This document shows, in pieces, positions 1 to 12,191 of a DNA stretch of 64,000 bases. Position 1 is the stretch's first letter. Each line of letters opens with the position of its first letter. Position numbers and translations under genes: made by a program. The notes below the pieces were generated by a model, which did no database searches, was not told where the DNA came from, and was given only the letters and a program-made list of their open reading frames with translations. Source of the stretch: Chrysemys picta bellii (Eukaryota; Chordata; Testudines; Emydidae); assembly GCF_011386835.1 (NCBI RefSeq), contig NC_088801.1, positions 15,672,824 through 15,736,823 of the forward strand, in the 5' to 3' direction.

Positions 1-2118
1 TGTCCCTCCAGACCCATGAATATGATACAGTTCTGCGGTGACCTAGAATCCTACTTTCGACGTCTCCGACTCAAAGAATATTTCCAACATACCTCTGAAC
101 AGCATACTAACCCACAGAATCCTCCCTACCAGCACTCCAAAAAAAAGGATTCTGCGTGGACTCCTCCGGACGGTCGAAACAACAGACTGGATTTCTACAT
201 AGAGTGCTTCCGTCGACGTGCAAAGGCTGAAATTGTGGAAAAGCAACATCACTTGCCACATAACCTCATCCATGCAGAACACAACGCCATCTACAGCCTC
301 AGAAACAACCCTGACATCATAATCAAAAAGGCTGACAAAGGAGGTGCTGTCGTCATCATGAATAAATTGGAATATGACCAGGAGGCTGCTAGACAGCTCT
401 CTAACACCACATTCTACAGGCCATTATCCTCTGATCCCACTGAGGATTACCTAAAGAAACTACACCATCTGCTAAAAAAACTCCCTGACAAAGCACAGGA
501 ACAAATCTGTACAGACACATGCCTAGAACCCCGACCAGGGGTATTCTATTTGCTACCCAAGATCCATAAACCTGGATATCCTGGACGCCCCATCATCTCA
601 GGCATTGGCACCCTAACATCAGGCTTGTCTGGTTATGTAGACTCTCTCCTCAGACCCTACGCTACCAGCACTCCCAGCTATCTTCGAGACACCACTGACT
701 TCCTGAGGAAACTACAATCCATCGGTGATCTTCCAGAAAACACCATCCTGGCCACTATGGACGTAGAAGCCCTCTACACCAATATTCCACACAAAGATGG
801 ACTACAAGCTATCAGGAACAGTATCCCTGATAATGTCACAGCTAACCTGGTGGCTGAACTTTGTGATTTTGTCCTCACCCACAACTATTTCACATTTGGG
901 GACAATATATACCTTCAAGTCAGCGGCACTGCTATGGGTACCCGCATGGCCCCACAATATGCCAACATTTTTATGGCTGACTTAGAACAACGCTTCCTTA
1001 GCTCTCGTCCCCTAACGCCCCTACTCTACTTGCGCTACATTGATGACATCTTCATCATCTGGACCCATGGAAAAGAAGCCCTTGAGGAATTTCACCATGA
1101 TTTCAATAATTTCCATCCCACCATCAACCTCAGCCTAGATCAATCCACACAAGCGGTCCATTTCCTGGACACTACTGTGCTAATAAGCGATGGTCACATA
1201 AATACCACCCTATACCGGAAACCTACTGACCGCTACACTTACCTACATGCCTCCAGCTTCCATCCAGGACACACCACACGATCCATTGTCTACAGCCAAG
1301 CTCTAAGATATAACCGCATTTGCTCCAATCCCTCGGATAGAGACAAGCACCTACAAGATCTCTATCAAGCATTCTTAAAACTACAATACCCACCTGCTGA
1401 AGTGAAAAAACAGATTGACAGAGCCAGACGAGTACCCAGAAGTCACCTCCTACAAGACAGGCCCAACAAAGAAAATAACAGAACACCACTAGCTGTCACC
1501 TTCAGCCCCCAACTAAAACCTCTCCAGCGCATCATCAGAGATCTACAACCTATCCTGAAAGATGATCCTTTACTCTCACAGATCTTGGGAGACAGACCTG
1601 TCCTCGCTTACAGACAACCCCCCAACCTAAAGCAAATACTCACCAGCAACCACACATCACTGAACAAAACCACTAACCCAGGAACCTATCCTTGTAACAA
1701 ACCCCGATGTCAACTCTGTCCACATATCTATTCCAGTGACATCATCATAGGACCTAATCACATCAGCCATACCATCAGGGGCTCGTTCACCTGCACATCT
1801 ACCAATGTGATATATGCCATCATGTGCCAGCAATGCCCCTCTGCCATGTACATTGGCCAAACCGGACAGCCTCTACGCAAAAGAATTAATGGACACAAAT
1901 CTGACATCAGGAATCAAAATACTCAAAAACCAGTGGGAGAACACTTTAACCTGTCTGGTCATTCAGTGACAGACCTGCGGGTGGCTATATTACAACAGAA
2001 AAACTTCAAAAACAGACTCCAACGAGAAACTGCTGAGCTAGAATTGATATGCAAACTAGACACAATCAACTCCGGTTTGAATAAGGACTGGGAATGGTTG
2101 GGCCATTACAAACATTGA
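1..2118 (+). CDS. Penelope-like retroelement ORF: reverse transcriptase + GIY-YIG endonuclease (5' end outside window)
   Basis: The frame is open from base 1 to a TGA at 2116-2118; the first in-window Met is at 16, but no stop precedes it, so the true start is probably upstream. Numbering from that Met (700 codons): K-A-D-K-G-G at 105-110, RT motif A with M-D-V-E-A-L-Y-T-N-I at 248-257, G-T-A-M-G at 304-308, the catalytic Y-I-D-D box at 341-344 and L-Y-R-K-P-T-D at 399-405. A Cys pair cluster (C560, C565, C568) leads into a GIY-YIG domain with V-I-Y at 598-600, Y-I-G-Q-T-G at 612-617, the R-x-x-x-H stretch near 622-627 and a conserved Glu near 673. This RT plus C-terminal GIY-YIG order is diagnostic of Penelope-like elements; the Cys motif suggests the Neptune type (inference). 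No frameshift or internal stop is seen, so the insertion may be young. It faces opposite to DPP10, 3 kb beyond that gene's stop. Confidence 0.93.
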   Translation, partial: CPSRPMNMIQFCGDLESYFRRLRLKEYFQHTSEQHTNPQNPPYQHSKKKDSAWTPPDGRNNRLDFYIECFRRRAKAEIVEKQHHLPHNLIHAEHNAIYSLRNNPDIIIKKADKGGAVVIMNKLEYDQEAARQLSNTTFYRPLSSDPTEDYLKKLHHLLKKLPDKAQEQICTDTCLEPRPGVFYLLPKIHKPGYPGRPIISGIGTLTSGLSGYVDSLLRPYATSTPSYLRDTTDFLRKLQSIGDLPENTILATMDVEALYTNIPHKDGLQAIRNSIPDNVTANLVAELCDFVLTHNYFTFGDNIYLQVSGTAMGTRMAPQYANIFMADLEQRFLSSRPLTPLLYLRYIDDIFIIWTHGKEALEEFHHDFNNFHPTINLSLDQSTQAVHFLDTTVLISDGHINTTLYRKPTDRYTYLHASSFHPGHTTRSIVYSQALRYNRICSNPSDRDKHLQDLYQAFLKLQYPPAEVKKQIDRARRVPRSHLLQDRPNKENNRTPLAVTFSPQLKPLQRIIRDLQPILKDDPLLSQILGDRPVLAYRQPPNLKQILTSNHTSLNKTTNPGTYPCNKPRCQLCPHIYSSDIIIGPNHISHTIRGSFTCTSTNVIYAIMCQQCPSAMYIGQTGQPLRKRINGHKSDIRNQNTQKPVGEHFNLSGHSVTDLRVAILQQKNFKNRLQRETAELELICKLDTINSGLNKDWEWLGHYKH

Positions 2119-2311
2119 AATCTATCTCCCCTTGTAAGTATTCTCACACTTGTTATCTAACTGTCTGTCTGTGCTGGGCTAGCTTGATTATCACTTCAAA
2201 AGTTTTTTTCTCTTAATTAATTGGCCTCTCAGAGGTGGTAAGACAACTCCCACCTGTTTATGCTCTCTGTATGTGTGTATATATATCTCCTCAATATATG
2301 TTCCATTCTAT

Positions 2312-2352
2312 ATGCATCCGAAGAAGTGGGCTATAGTCCACGAAAGCTTATG
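2312..2352 (+). other. Hammerhead-ribozyme-like fold in Penelope-like element tail
   Basis: A 6-bp hairpin pairs 2326-2331 (GTGGGC) with 2336-2341 (GTCCAC, one G-T pair) around a TATA loop and is followed at once by GAAA (2342-2345). The flanks GCAT and ATGC can also pair. This is the stem II plus GAAA layout of a hammerhead. The upstream box reads CCGAAGA rather than CTGATGA, with one extra A before the stem, so this copy is probably inactive. Penelope-like elements are known to carry hammerhead motifs in their terminal repeats. Confidence 0.4.
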
Positions 2353-2410
2353 CTCTAATAAATTTGTTAGTCTCTAAGGTGCCACAAGTCCTCCTGTTCT
2401 TCTTTTTAAT

Positions 2411-5146
2411 AATAAGTCATTAGTTACCTACAGGCTTCTATTTACATAACAATACCCGGTTGTGCCAATACAGCAAGTGAAAGGAACCCAACATTATACA
2501 ACCCAGAATAATTCCGAAGATGTTCATAAGATTAAAAACTAAATCTGAATCCCATTAGCGTGATCAAAGATAGCTGCCGACAAAAAACCGTTTGTTTTTT
2601 TCATTTTAGGTAGATTCGGAGACTGGATTTGTGATCACTAATGCGTTACCAAAATTGAACTGGTGGATAATAATTTCATTTATAAAACCTTCTCCCAAGG
2701 TCTGATGCTCAGCCTATGTCTGAGTGTTAGACTGTTGTAAAGAAAAGTCAATGGAAATATATGGGTTTGTGGCTTAATAAGAAAAATATTGAATGTATTA
2801 AAAATGAAAATTTGAATGCATGCCTGCTGTCTCATAGATAAAAAGCAGGCACATGTTCAGAGTGCATGACCATGTGCAGATGTCATGTGAAGGCAAGGGG
2901 GGCATCCAGTCACGAGTGCATACACTGAGCGCACTTGTTTGTACATCCAGATGCAGGCCTTATGTGTGCACTTATTATGTGGAAGCCTGGCCCCATTGAA
3001 ATCAATGGTAAAATTCCCATTGACTTCAGTGGGGCCAGGATTTTACCCATTGTGTTCGATTAGGAAAATTCGGTTCATGGTAGCATATCAAAGGAAAATG
3101 GCGAAGGACATAATCTGGGTAAATTTACAAGAACAAATCCCAATTGTTTAATAAGTTGAAGTGCTGCTCCTGTAGTATAAGCAGAGTTGGTAGGTCTGTG
3201 TTTGATTTCTTGCTTGTTGCCACTGAAGAAACTGATTTTCTCAATTTTTTCACGACATCTTTTCTAGTACATAAGAGTGTTTCCATATTCTCCACCGCAG
3301 ACATACTCAGACTTTGCGGTCACACTGGGACCCAGACAGGATGTCATTGCACATTAAAAGTGTATTAAACTAATTGAAAATAGATAAAAATTGCTAGTAA
3401 AACAAAGTAAATACTAAACATTAATAGACAAATACTTTTAAGTGCTCCATAAAACCATATCTTTCAGACAACTTAATTATTTGCATCATAAAAAACTCTA
3501 GCAGTTGAAGAAGAAAATATTCCAGAAGAAAATATTGATTAAAAAGCTTCAGATGAATTTCAATGTACCTTAAAAACAATTTTAATTCTTCATAAAATAT
3601 GCAAAACTTTGCATTTTAAATAGTATAAGTTACTTTCCAAAAATTATGTTGATTACTTTAATTTTAATCTCACAAGAAATGAAATCCTAACCATGTAGAA
3701 AAGCATTAATAAATAATATCCAGAGAAAAAATTACATATGTATTTATGTGAGTTGCACAGCATTTGTCAAGAGCCTTCAGATCCCTTCTGGAACATACCT
3801 AATATTAGATGAACATAATGTTTGATTTTCAATTGTTGATGTTAATATTCTGATGACCTATGTTGACTGGTTTGTTTATTTCATAGCGTCAATTTCTAGT
3901 GCTGTAATTCACCTTGACAAATAAATGGATGCATTCTGGTATCTCCATCTGAATAAAATAACAAAACTTCATTTGTCAGGAGCTTCCTTGGCCATGGATG
4001 AAAACTATTTAATTTCTTCGTAACACTGTTGAATGTAAATCCTTCTTAATGAGCAGATGTGGAATACCAAATAAAAACTGACAGACTGTTCCAGTTACCT
4101 GCTACCTCTACAGAAATTAGAATGGAATCTGAGCAAAGATTTCTTTGTTAGGGTAAAATACTACTCAATGGCATTACTTTGTTAATAAAATTTCTTTATC
4201 TGAAACTATAATTTAATATTTATGTATCTAATTTACATCTGACAAAGTAGCATATTCTAAAATTAGAGTATAACCAGCAAACTATTAACTACTATAAACA
4301 ATACCAAAACACAACCCAAACATTTCTTATGGAAATGATACATTTTGGATTGGGGAAGTATTTCAATTGCAGACATTGTTAAAACACAGCTGTTAATTAT
4401 GGCTTGAAAAATTATTCAAGCATACAAAGATTTTCTGCTTAGGAAGTCTTGTGTATATACATAAAGACCAAGAGTGCACTCCCAAAAATGCCCTTACTGG
4501 TTACTAATAGGTACAATAACGATAATAAATGCCTGAAATTAAAATAAATAAATAAAACAAAATCAGTTTTTATACTTATGTTATATAGCCCACTGGACAA
4601 TATTTCCCCTTTAAACAGAAACTATAGAAAATATCACATCCTTTATTAACTCAATGCTTTCTTATGCTTAATAGACAGGAAAGGAATTGCACTTATTGTA
4701 ATGTTACAGTAAAGTATTAGATTGCAACTCACCTTTTAAAATATAAGTGGCCTTAATATTTATGATTGGTAGAGCATAATGCAAAAATGGATAAAGATGT
4801 GCATTTAAATTAAAAACAGAGCAACTACTTACAGAACAAACAGTGAGGCTTAACATAATAAACATGCACTAACTCTACACTTATGCAAAACTAAGTTTGT
4901 CCAGGAAACTGTAACCAACCGTTGTCCTTCCACAAAGGGATACGTTTTGTCCCTCAGTAATATGTTTGGACTTTGAATTCAAATTCCAGTTTATTAGCTC
5001 AGTGTCTCTAAATGTGCTGTTCCACTGTTATATCCTTTAGCTGCCCTTGAGCTTCTGCCGAATCTGCACTCTTACAGTCTCTTTTATTTAAGGTTTTATT
5101 GAGCCTCAAAGTAAGTCTCCCTTCAGTACTGTACAAACAGGCTTCC
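2411..5146. other. DPP10 downstream flank / 3' UTR region
   Basis: There is no coding sequence here. The DPP10 3' UTR must begin at 5146 and run leftward, but its end cannot be fixed. Minus-strand AATAAA signals occur at 5083-5088, 4990-4995, 4642-4647 and 3875-3880. The stretch is AT-rich. An inverted repeat at 2986-3039 is listed separately; I recognise nothing else. Confidence 0.5.
2986..3039. repeat. Short inverted-repeat element (CCTGGCCCCATTGA family)
   Basis: The arm at 2986-3008 pairs with 3017-3039 with few mismatches around an 8-base loop, giving a hairpin ending in CCTGGCCCCATTGA / TCAGTGGGGCCAGG. A similar hairpin lies at 8431-8494. The dispersed copies and foldback shape suggest an old non-autonomous element. 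Confidence 0.55.
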
Positions 5147-5284
5147 TTATTCATCCTCTTCAGGTTCCTGTGGTAAAATTGGGGCTTCCTCCTTTAAACA
5201 AGCACTAAAAAACCCAAGGATTGTGCTGTAAAGGTGATATTTGCTTTTCTCAGATGCAATGTTATGACCTTCATCTGGGTAGAT
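5147..5284 (-). CDS. DPP10: DPP10 last coding exon (catalytic-His position, stop)
   Basis: 138 bases including the TAA at 5149-5147; acceptor ctgctag. It encodes [19 protein letters not shown] through the acidic tail L-P-Q-E-P-E-E-D-E. The His of D-E-G-H-N is the triad His, still present. The Cys (S-A-C-L-K) should pair with the Cys of exon o. Compared with the human sequence as I recall it, one residue is added after G-H-N. Confidence 0.97.
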   Translation of the reverse strand: MYPDEGHNIASEKSKYHLYSTILGFFSACLKEEAPILPQEPEEDE

Positions 5285-8200
5285 CTAGCAGAGGAAAAGG
5301 AGAAAGTAAACAGTCTTAAAAATCAGTTCAGATATTTAGGGCTCTAATTTTTTCAGTCTGATTTTTAGAGCTTTTTAGTTGACAACAGGATGACTATGTT
5401 AAATAGTTTTATGGTATCAATGAAAATAATAAACTTCAAAGCAAAATTCATTTGATTGGGATTCAAAACCAGCACTAAATGACTGCATCGTGATCTTTAG
5501 CCGTAAAAGCCTATTCTCAGATATTGTGTTCAGAAAAGTATTCAACGGAAGACCTTTTTATATTACTAACGATTTCTCTACCTCATCCAAAGCCCAGCAC
5601 CTGCCCTCATGGTGAACGTAAATAATCAGTGTCGTGTCCTCAGCCCCCAAATAATGGGCACTTTTCCTGTGCAAGGACAGAGAAGGGACTTCGGGATTTG
5701 AGAGGGAAATCCAGGCCACAGAGCTGGTGACCAGCAGCTCCACCCCACAAAATAACACTTGGCTCCACTTTCCATTCCCCAAGCTGCTCTCTTAAACTAC
5801 ACCCACCTGCAACCCACACAGTGCGGGAGAGGAAGCCTGTTACAGTATTTTTAGCTGCTTTTAATGCAATATTTTTAGCAGCTGAAAATGAGGAAAATCA
5901 GTACTATGTGACCAGCCAGTGCCTCATGGATCATCAGTGTATTGACTTGAAGTGTCACAGGGATCTCTCCTTGACTTCTTTACTAACTATCAGGACAAGG
6001 GGTTAGACAGCATTCTAACTGCAGTCACTGATGATTCTACTGTATGCTGGGTGGGGACACAAGTTACCCAATGAGCCCCTACATAGATAAGTAGAGGTGA
6101 GATTAAAGACTGAACAATGCACCTGTGAGACACCTGAGCATTACATACCTGCATAGTGTAATTAACTCCAGCTTTTATTAGATGTTTAATTAGTTCTGCT
6201 GAGTGTTGGAAATGGACTTTAGCTACAAGACAATAACATCTACATATTAGTGAACAACATTATTATAGTACTTATTTATTAATTGTATTTATTTATTTTC
6301 CTTTAGGTAACTTCAACCAAAAAGTTTCTTTATGTGGCAAACTGCTACCAGATTTGCAATTGATTAAGGTCTATCTACACTGCAATCAGAAGCGTGACTG
6401 CAGCACATTTAGACACTCCCCAGATAGATTTGATCTACCCAGCATGGGCTGGCTGATTGAGTACACGCTCAGGGTCCTGTCCTGGGTAGACCTGTACAGC
6501 CCATATTATTACCTGTATTGTCGTGGATTCACTGCTATTGTTATTTGAGCTAGTTGGATCAAAACTATACATGCTACAGTCACACCAATGATTGCAATGT
6601 AGACATACCCTTTCTGACTGCACCTGAGATACATACCGTAGCAAATAACAATAGTGCTGCAGTGATGGACAGCACTGTAATACTTTCTGGGCACTAAGTA
6701 GGAATTCTTGTTTTTCATCCATTGTTTAGCAAGGACTAAAATAGTTTGAAAGCGAGTAGCATGGGTGTGTTCAAATGCAATTAATCTGTCAGTGTATTAA
6801 ATGAAAGCATGTCAGATTTTCTATTGTTTGCACAGGATTGTAAGAGATTGTGTTCATTTAGGAAATGAGCCTTTTGTAATGTTATTTCAATAATCTAAAC
6901 TTCATGTGGTACAAACATGCAGCTCTGTGACTATGCTTGTGTTTGCTTCATTCACACTCATTCATACTGGGATTCAGTAAATACGGATGGGCAAGACTGT
7001 ATTACTAGGCACTGTGCTGCTCAGACACCTCGTATAGACATAATTCCCTCCCTAATTCCCCCTGGGTCTGGGGGACGGAGGGGTAGTACTTTGCTGCTGG
7101 CCTATACCAGCAGCAAATTCCAAGTCTCCCATTACAGTTCTGCTGGGTCGACAAGCACATTGTCTCTGTCCATTTCCATTCCTCCCCACCCACCTGTTCT
7201 GAGAGGAGCAGAACAAACATGTATGTGATCTAGGCAGGCTGTGCAAGGCATAAAATCCATTTTAGTACCCTAGATCATCTTGGAATCCAAGTCACTATTT
7301 ATCCCTTTACCATGAACAGCAAAATATACTCAAAGAAAATTGCTTGTCAACTGGCACAGGTCAAATTCTTTGCTGCCTGGCACCCATGGATTTCCATTGC
7401 AGGTGCTGCGCCTGGTTCTGGTTTCACTTATACACACGTTATACTGGTGTTAACTCCATTGACTATGCTCAAGAGCAAATTACAATCTAGCTCTAAATAG
7501 TTTAAGGATTCCCCATTGTTACATTTTCATTAATTAACCAAAGGGTTAATTTACCGAAAGATATTGTTTATCACTGATTACGCTGACATTCGGTATGCTT
7601 TCAATCGCAAAATCAGGATTAATTTAAAAGACCATTAAAAATGTATGTCATCTTATTAATAATTGATACAGTGCCTTTCACTAGCAACATCCTGCTTCAC
7701 CAGATTTAAACAAATTAGAACCTACAGCAGCTAAGAGTTACAAATATGTAGCAAAGGAAAATGTCATCCATTCAGATTTACAATTGGCAACTGAAATTGA
7801 CATCAGGTCTCTTTGGATGGACAATTCTACTAGACGGGAGACAAAGATGAACAGTATAAAAATGTGTATGCTTGCTACGTGCATAATCTTTCTTTGAGCA
7901 TCTGTGTATTACAAGCTGTAACTGCAAATTTAATTGCATTTATAAATACTTACTATCAGCTGTCCCATGAACTATTAGCAAATTCTCTTCTTTTAAACCA
8001 TGAATATTGTGCAGTACACTGGATGCCTATAAAAATTGAACACACACAACATAATTGCAGTATATTTTAAAAGCCAAACCATTACTTTTAGTTACTTGTT
8101 AAACTAACTTACCTGATACGTATTTTCCTCTTTAGATGGAATGCCAAGGTATCTTTCTGAAAAAGCCGAAGCTACAGAGGAAAACAGGAAATTCAGTTAA

Positions 8201-11200
8201 TCAAGATAAATTCCATTTTTAAAAATCTTTATTTCTGGTTGAAAGCCAGGAGAAGCTTGTTAAGCCATAAAGATGGTAAGTATCTTTATCTTGAAAAGAG
8301 ATTAATAAACTTTAAGGCCAAGAGGGAGCATTATAATCATCTAGTCTGACCACTGCATAATGCAGGCCACAGAACTTTACCCAACAGTTCCTGCACTGAG
8401 TCTAATATCTTGTGATTGAACTAAAGTATGGTGAAAGCCTGGCCCTATTGAAGTCAATTAGTGCCACTGACTTAAATGGGGCCAGGATTTCACCTCATAT
8501 CTGTTAGAAAGACATCCAATATTCATTTAGGTTGGGATTTTTAAAGGGGCCTAAAGGATTTAGGTACCCAACTTCCACTGATTTAGTTTCTTTTGAAAAA
8601 TCTTAAAGACCTCTAAGTGATGGAGAATCTACCACATCCTATGCTTAATTGCTCTGGTCATTAATTACCCTCATTTTAAAATTGGAACCATATGTCCAAT
8701 TTGCCTAGCTTTAATACAGTTCCACTACACTACCTGACCTTAGTTAACCTGAGTTACAGATCTGCTGTATAGATATTTTAAGCAAATCATTTAATAAAAG
8801 GGCAAGATGGGAAATACTCACCATACAACTTCATGTCTGTGATTGGTGCAATAACGGTTCCACATTTAAAAAGTCTTTCATTGGATTTCAGGATCATTGA
8901 TGCAATGTATCCGCCATATCCCTATTAAACCAGATAACATGATTTGCTGTTTGTTTGTTCTTGTTCATTGTTCCTTAATATAGATGAAGTTAAAGGGTAT
9001 CATGCTACTTTTCTCATGTCATTCCACAGTATTTACACCTGCAACTATTGCTTTAGCATGAATTAAAAACCTACAAATGAAGAGTGAAAAAAGGTGTGAT
9101 ATTTCTGTCTTGCTATGAAGCCTGAGGCTTTAAAAATATGTTATAATTGATAATTTAATTAATAAGACTAAGAAGAGGTATATAAGATACCATAGTCTCA
9201 TTGTGCCGTCTAGCCCTCAGCCTGCAGAAGAACTGGAGAGTGATACAAATAAAAAAATTGAAGCTAAGGGTGTCAGAGACAGTGCTTAGATGGGATAATT
9301 TTTGTTTACATGAATATATTTTGTGAAGGTTTTTTGCTTATTTCTGGGTAAACACCGAGGCTATAGATTGAGGCTATGGAAGAAGGGAGAGCTGTCACTG
9401 GTCCTCTCTCTAGACTTCAGTCTTTATAGATGGATTCCCATTGCCTTCAATGGGTATTTCTGCCTGAAACGTCACATTCCCCTTAGAGAGAGTCACATTC
9501 TCTGGTGCACTTTGCCCTACAGAAACTAGTCCTAGTGCTGCCTTAAATGGAGCAGAGATCACGCATGTGGGTGGGAGACTCTCTGGTGATATATCCTGCC
9601 ATAAGCATTCTGCTGCCCTGGCCAAAAAGATATGTGGCTATAAGAAAGGTGGCCAGTAAGCTCAATGCTCTTTATTTCTGTGGCTACAGTAGATGTGTTC
9701 AAGCAGCCCTCAGGCTGCTGCACTGCAGTGCAGGGGGAACGGCCTGCACAGAGCAGCAGCAAGATCAGAGGAGTGCAAAGATGAGGTTTAAGCCACCTCT
9801 TCACATCTCACCACCCTGAAAGGTACTGTGCAGAGTGTCTGAAAACATCCTCTATTGGTGGGATAGGGTGGTATGCAGAAGAGAAGTGTGAACATGAGTC
9901 CTCTTATTTGACACTATCCACTAGGGTTTTGTTTCCGATGAATTTGACAATCTATATGAAATACTTGTAGGTTAACTCCAGAGTCTTAAAAGATGGAGTT
10001 CAAGGTCCTGCAGGCCAGGTGCAATGCTTTTACACAATATTCATTGTGTTTCTTTTAGAAGGGCTGTTATCTTTTCTCTCTTGATTATTGCTGGAAAATT
10101 GCCCTTCTGATGTTGGATGTTTTGTTGTTGTTTTTGGTTTTTTTGCATGATAATTCTCTGCAAAAAATAATCCAGCAGAAGGGCACTGAACAAAAAGTAA
10201 TGGAGACAGTTGGCCAGGGTTCATCTACGTCTTATTGAGATGATTTTCTATATCCTTTTCTTCAGTTCTAAAACGGTTAATAAAAAAGTTCATCTTTCTT
10301 GAATTCTCGGAGCATTTTTAAAATGTTGTTAAATCTTAGTTAAGGAAAAAGAGATACATCAAAAAGTGTGTTCTTGGGCTCAGAACTTTGTCAATGCGAA
10401 CTGGGTACAGAGAAGAAAATATAGAATAAGACTGGGATTTTCAAAGAAGCCTAAAAGAATTAGGTGCCCAATTCTCATAGAAATCCTAGCCTAAATTGCT
10501 AAAGAGAACACAAAATTGCCCACACATTGTAAAAGATTTTGGCTAAGAGAGAATGTTGATGTGGGTGCCAGTAACTTGTATAATTCAAAGAGCTGAAGGG
10601 AACAGTAACTTTTTTCTGCCTCCGGGTTCTCTTTTTCTTGGTCGTTTGTTTAATATTCTGCTTGTACCTTTTGCAGTAGTTTCACAGCACAATTTTAATG
10701 CTAGATAGGTATTGCCAACTTATTCACAATTTATATCATGTCTTCATTAAGAACCAAGTTTAGTTCTGTTGGGAATATTTTGTCTTTGGGGTTGTGCCTT
10801 TGCTTCCAGCCATGATTCCCCTGACATACATATAACATGTATAGTTTCCCTCAATGGTTATACAATATTTAGTTGGTTTTTTATGATTTAAGAATCTGGA
10901 CTTCCTGTTCTTAGGTTACATTTCTGTGGCTTCACCTCTACTACCAAATTTTCCACAAGTTGGTTAGCTACACAGTCATACTTTCAAGCTCATTTTCAAT
11001 TTCCATGATGGAAAGTTGTAAACTATATATCATCACAGTTTGATATGTAACAATTAAAAGAGACTCTTTTGATGTACTTCATTGGTAGGGTTTGTAACTT
11101 TTCTGCAAGTGAGCAAGATAGTTTTGGTGGGCTGTCTGATAGACAGAGTTGTGTGTTTTTTACACTTTGCCCTCTTGACATTCCAATTGTTTTTGTTATT

Positions 11201-12142
11201 ACTGCTAGTAGTTTATATTGCGGAATTTATCATGACTTTGTTCTGAGTAGCTCAAAAGCATGTTATAACACTCAAGGATGCTGGAGAGTTCCAGGACATA
11301 TGTGTGTGCCCAGCTAGGTTGAGATCAGCATAGGTAATCCACACAGTCCTCTTCCTCTTCCAGCAAAGGGCATCTTCTATTCACTTTCTTAGTCAGATCA
11401 TCAAAAATGTAGTGCATATAAAGGAAAAAAAGAGGTTCTTTGCCAACAATGTTTCATATGGTTGAAGGCAAAATGAGCCTATAAAAAGACGTTCAATTGG
11501 CTCTAAAAGAAATATAGTGGAGTCAAATATGATTAGTAATATTTAGCAATTTTTCTATTTCTAAATGGCTATTTGGGGATTTTTAATATTTTTATTAGTG
11601 ATGGATAAACCTCAAAAACTTTGAAGTTTGTAAGTTAAACTGAGTGAGGGTAAACACCTCCAAATTCAAAACTGCTTTGAAGTTTATCTAATTTGCTAAT
11701 ATTTCCTCTTTACTGTTCCACCTTCAAAATCTTCACTTTGCACCACCTGTTCTTTCAGCCAACATATGCATAAACTCATCTGGCAACAATGTTTTTTGAA
11801 AGGACATCACAGTTCTCCAGTGGATAGAAACACTTACACAGCACCAACAGTGTTCATGGCCCTATGTGGACATGTAAAAGCCTGCTCAGATCTATGCTAT
11901 TTTGTAGTTCTCATCATCTCATTGCTGGTTTGAAAAGATGATACTTATGTTTTCTACTGTTCTTCTTAATGAAGTAGTAAAGGCCCGTGGGGAGTTTTTG
12001 AGCAATAACAAATAAAGACTTAAGGAATATAAATGAAATCTATTACTTAAATCAGAAGCAACTGCATTAGCTGACTACTATGCATGGTGTTTGTGTGACC
12101 ACCTTGTCATGCTAGAAGACAGACTCTGGCCCACTTGGAGCG

Positions 12143-12191
<49 letters not shown>

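Larger units (their letters stand above)
1..2400 (+). mobile_element. Penelope-like element, 3' portion with untranslated tail
   Basis: The element consists of the ORF plus about 280 bases of 3' tail. The tail ends in a block (about 2310-2400) that runs from a Tcc-GAAGAAGTGGGC motif through AATAAATTTGTTAGTC to a T-rich end at about 2400-2406. Related tails occur alone at 62821 and, as a short fragment, at 47106. I could not identify a target-site duplication because the 5' end is outside the window. The right border is approximate. Confidence 0.8.

Noticed and set aside
12145..12188. Histidine/threonine-repeat protein read from the minus-strand frame across the GT run
   Set aside because: Microsatellite translation only.
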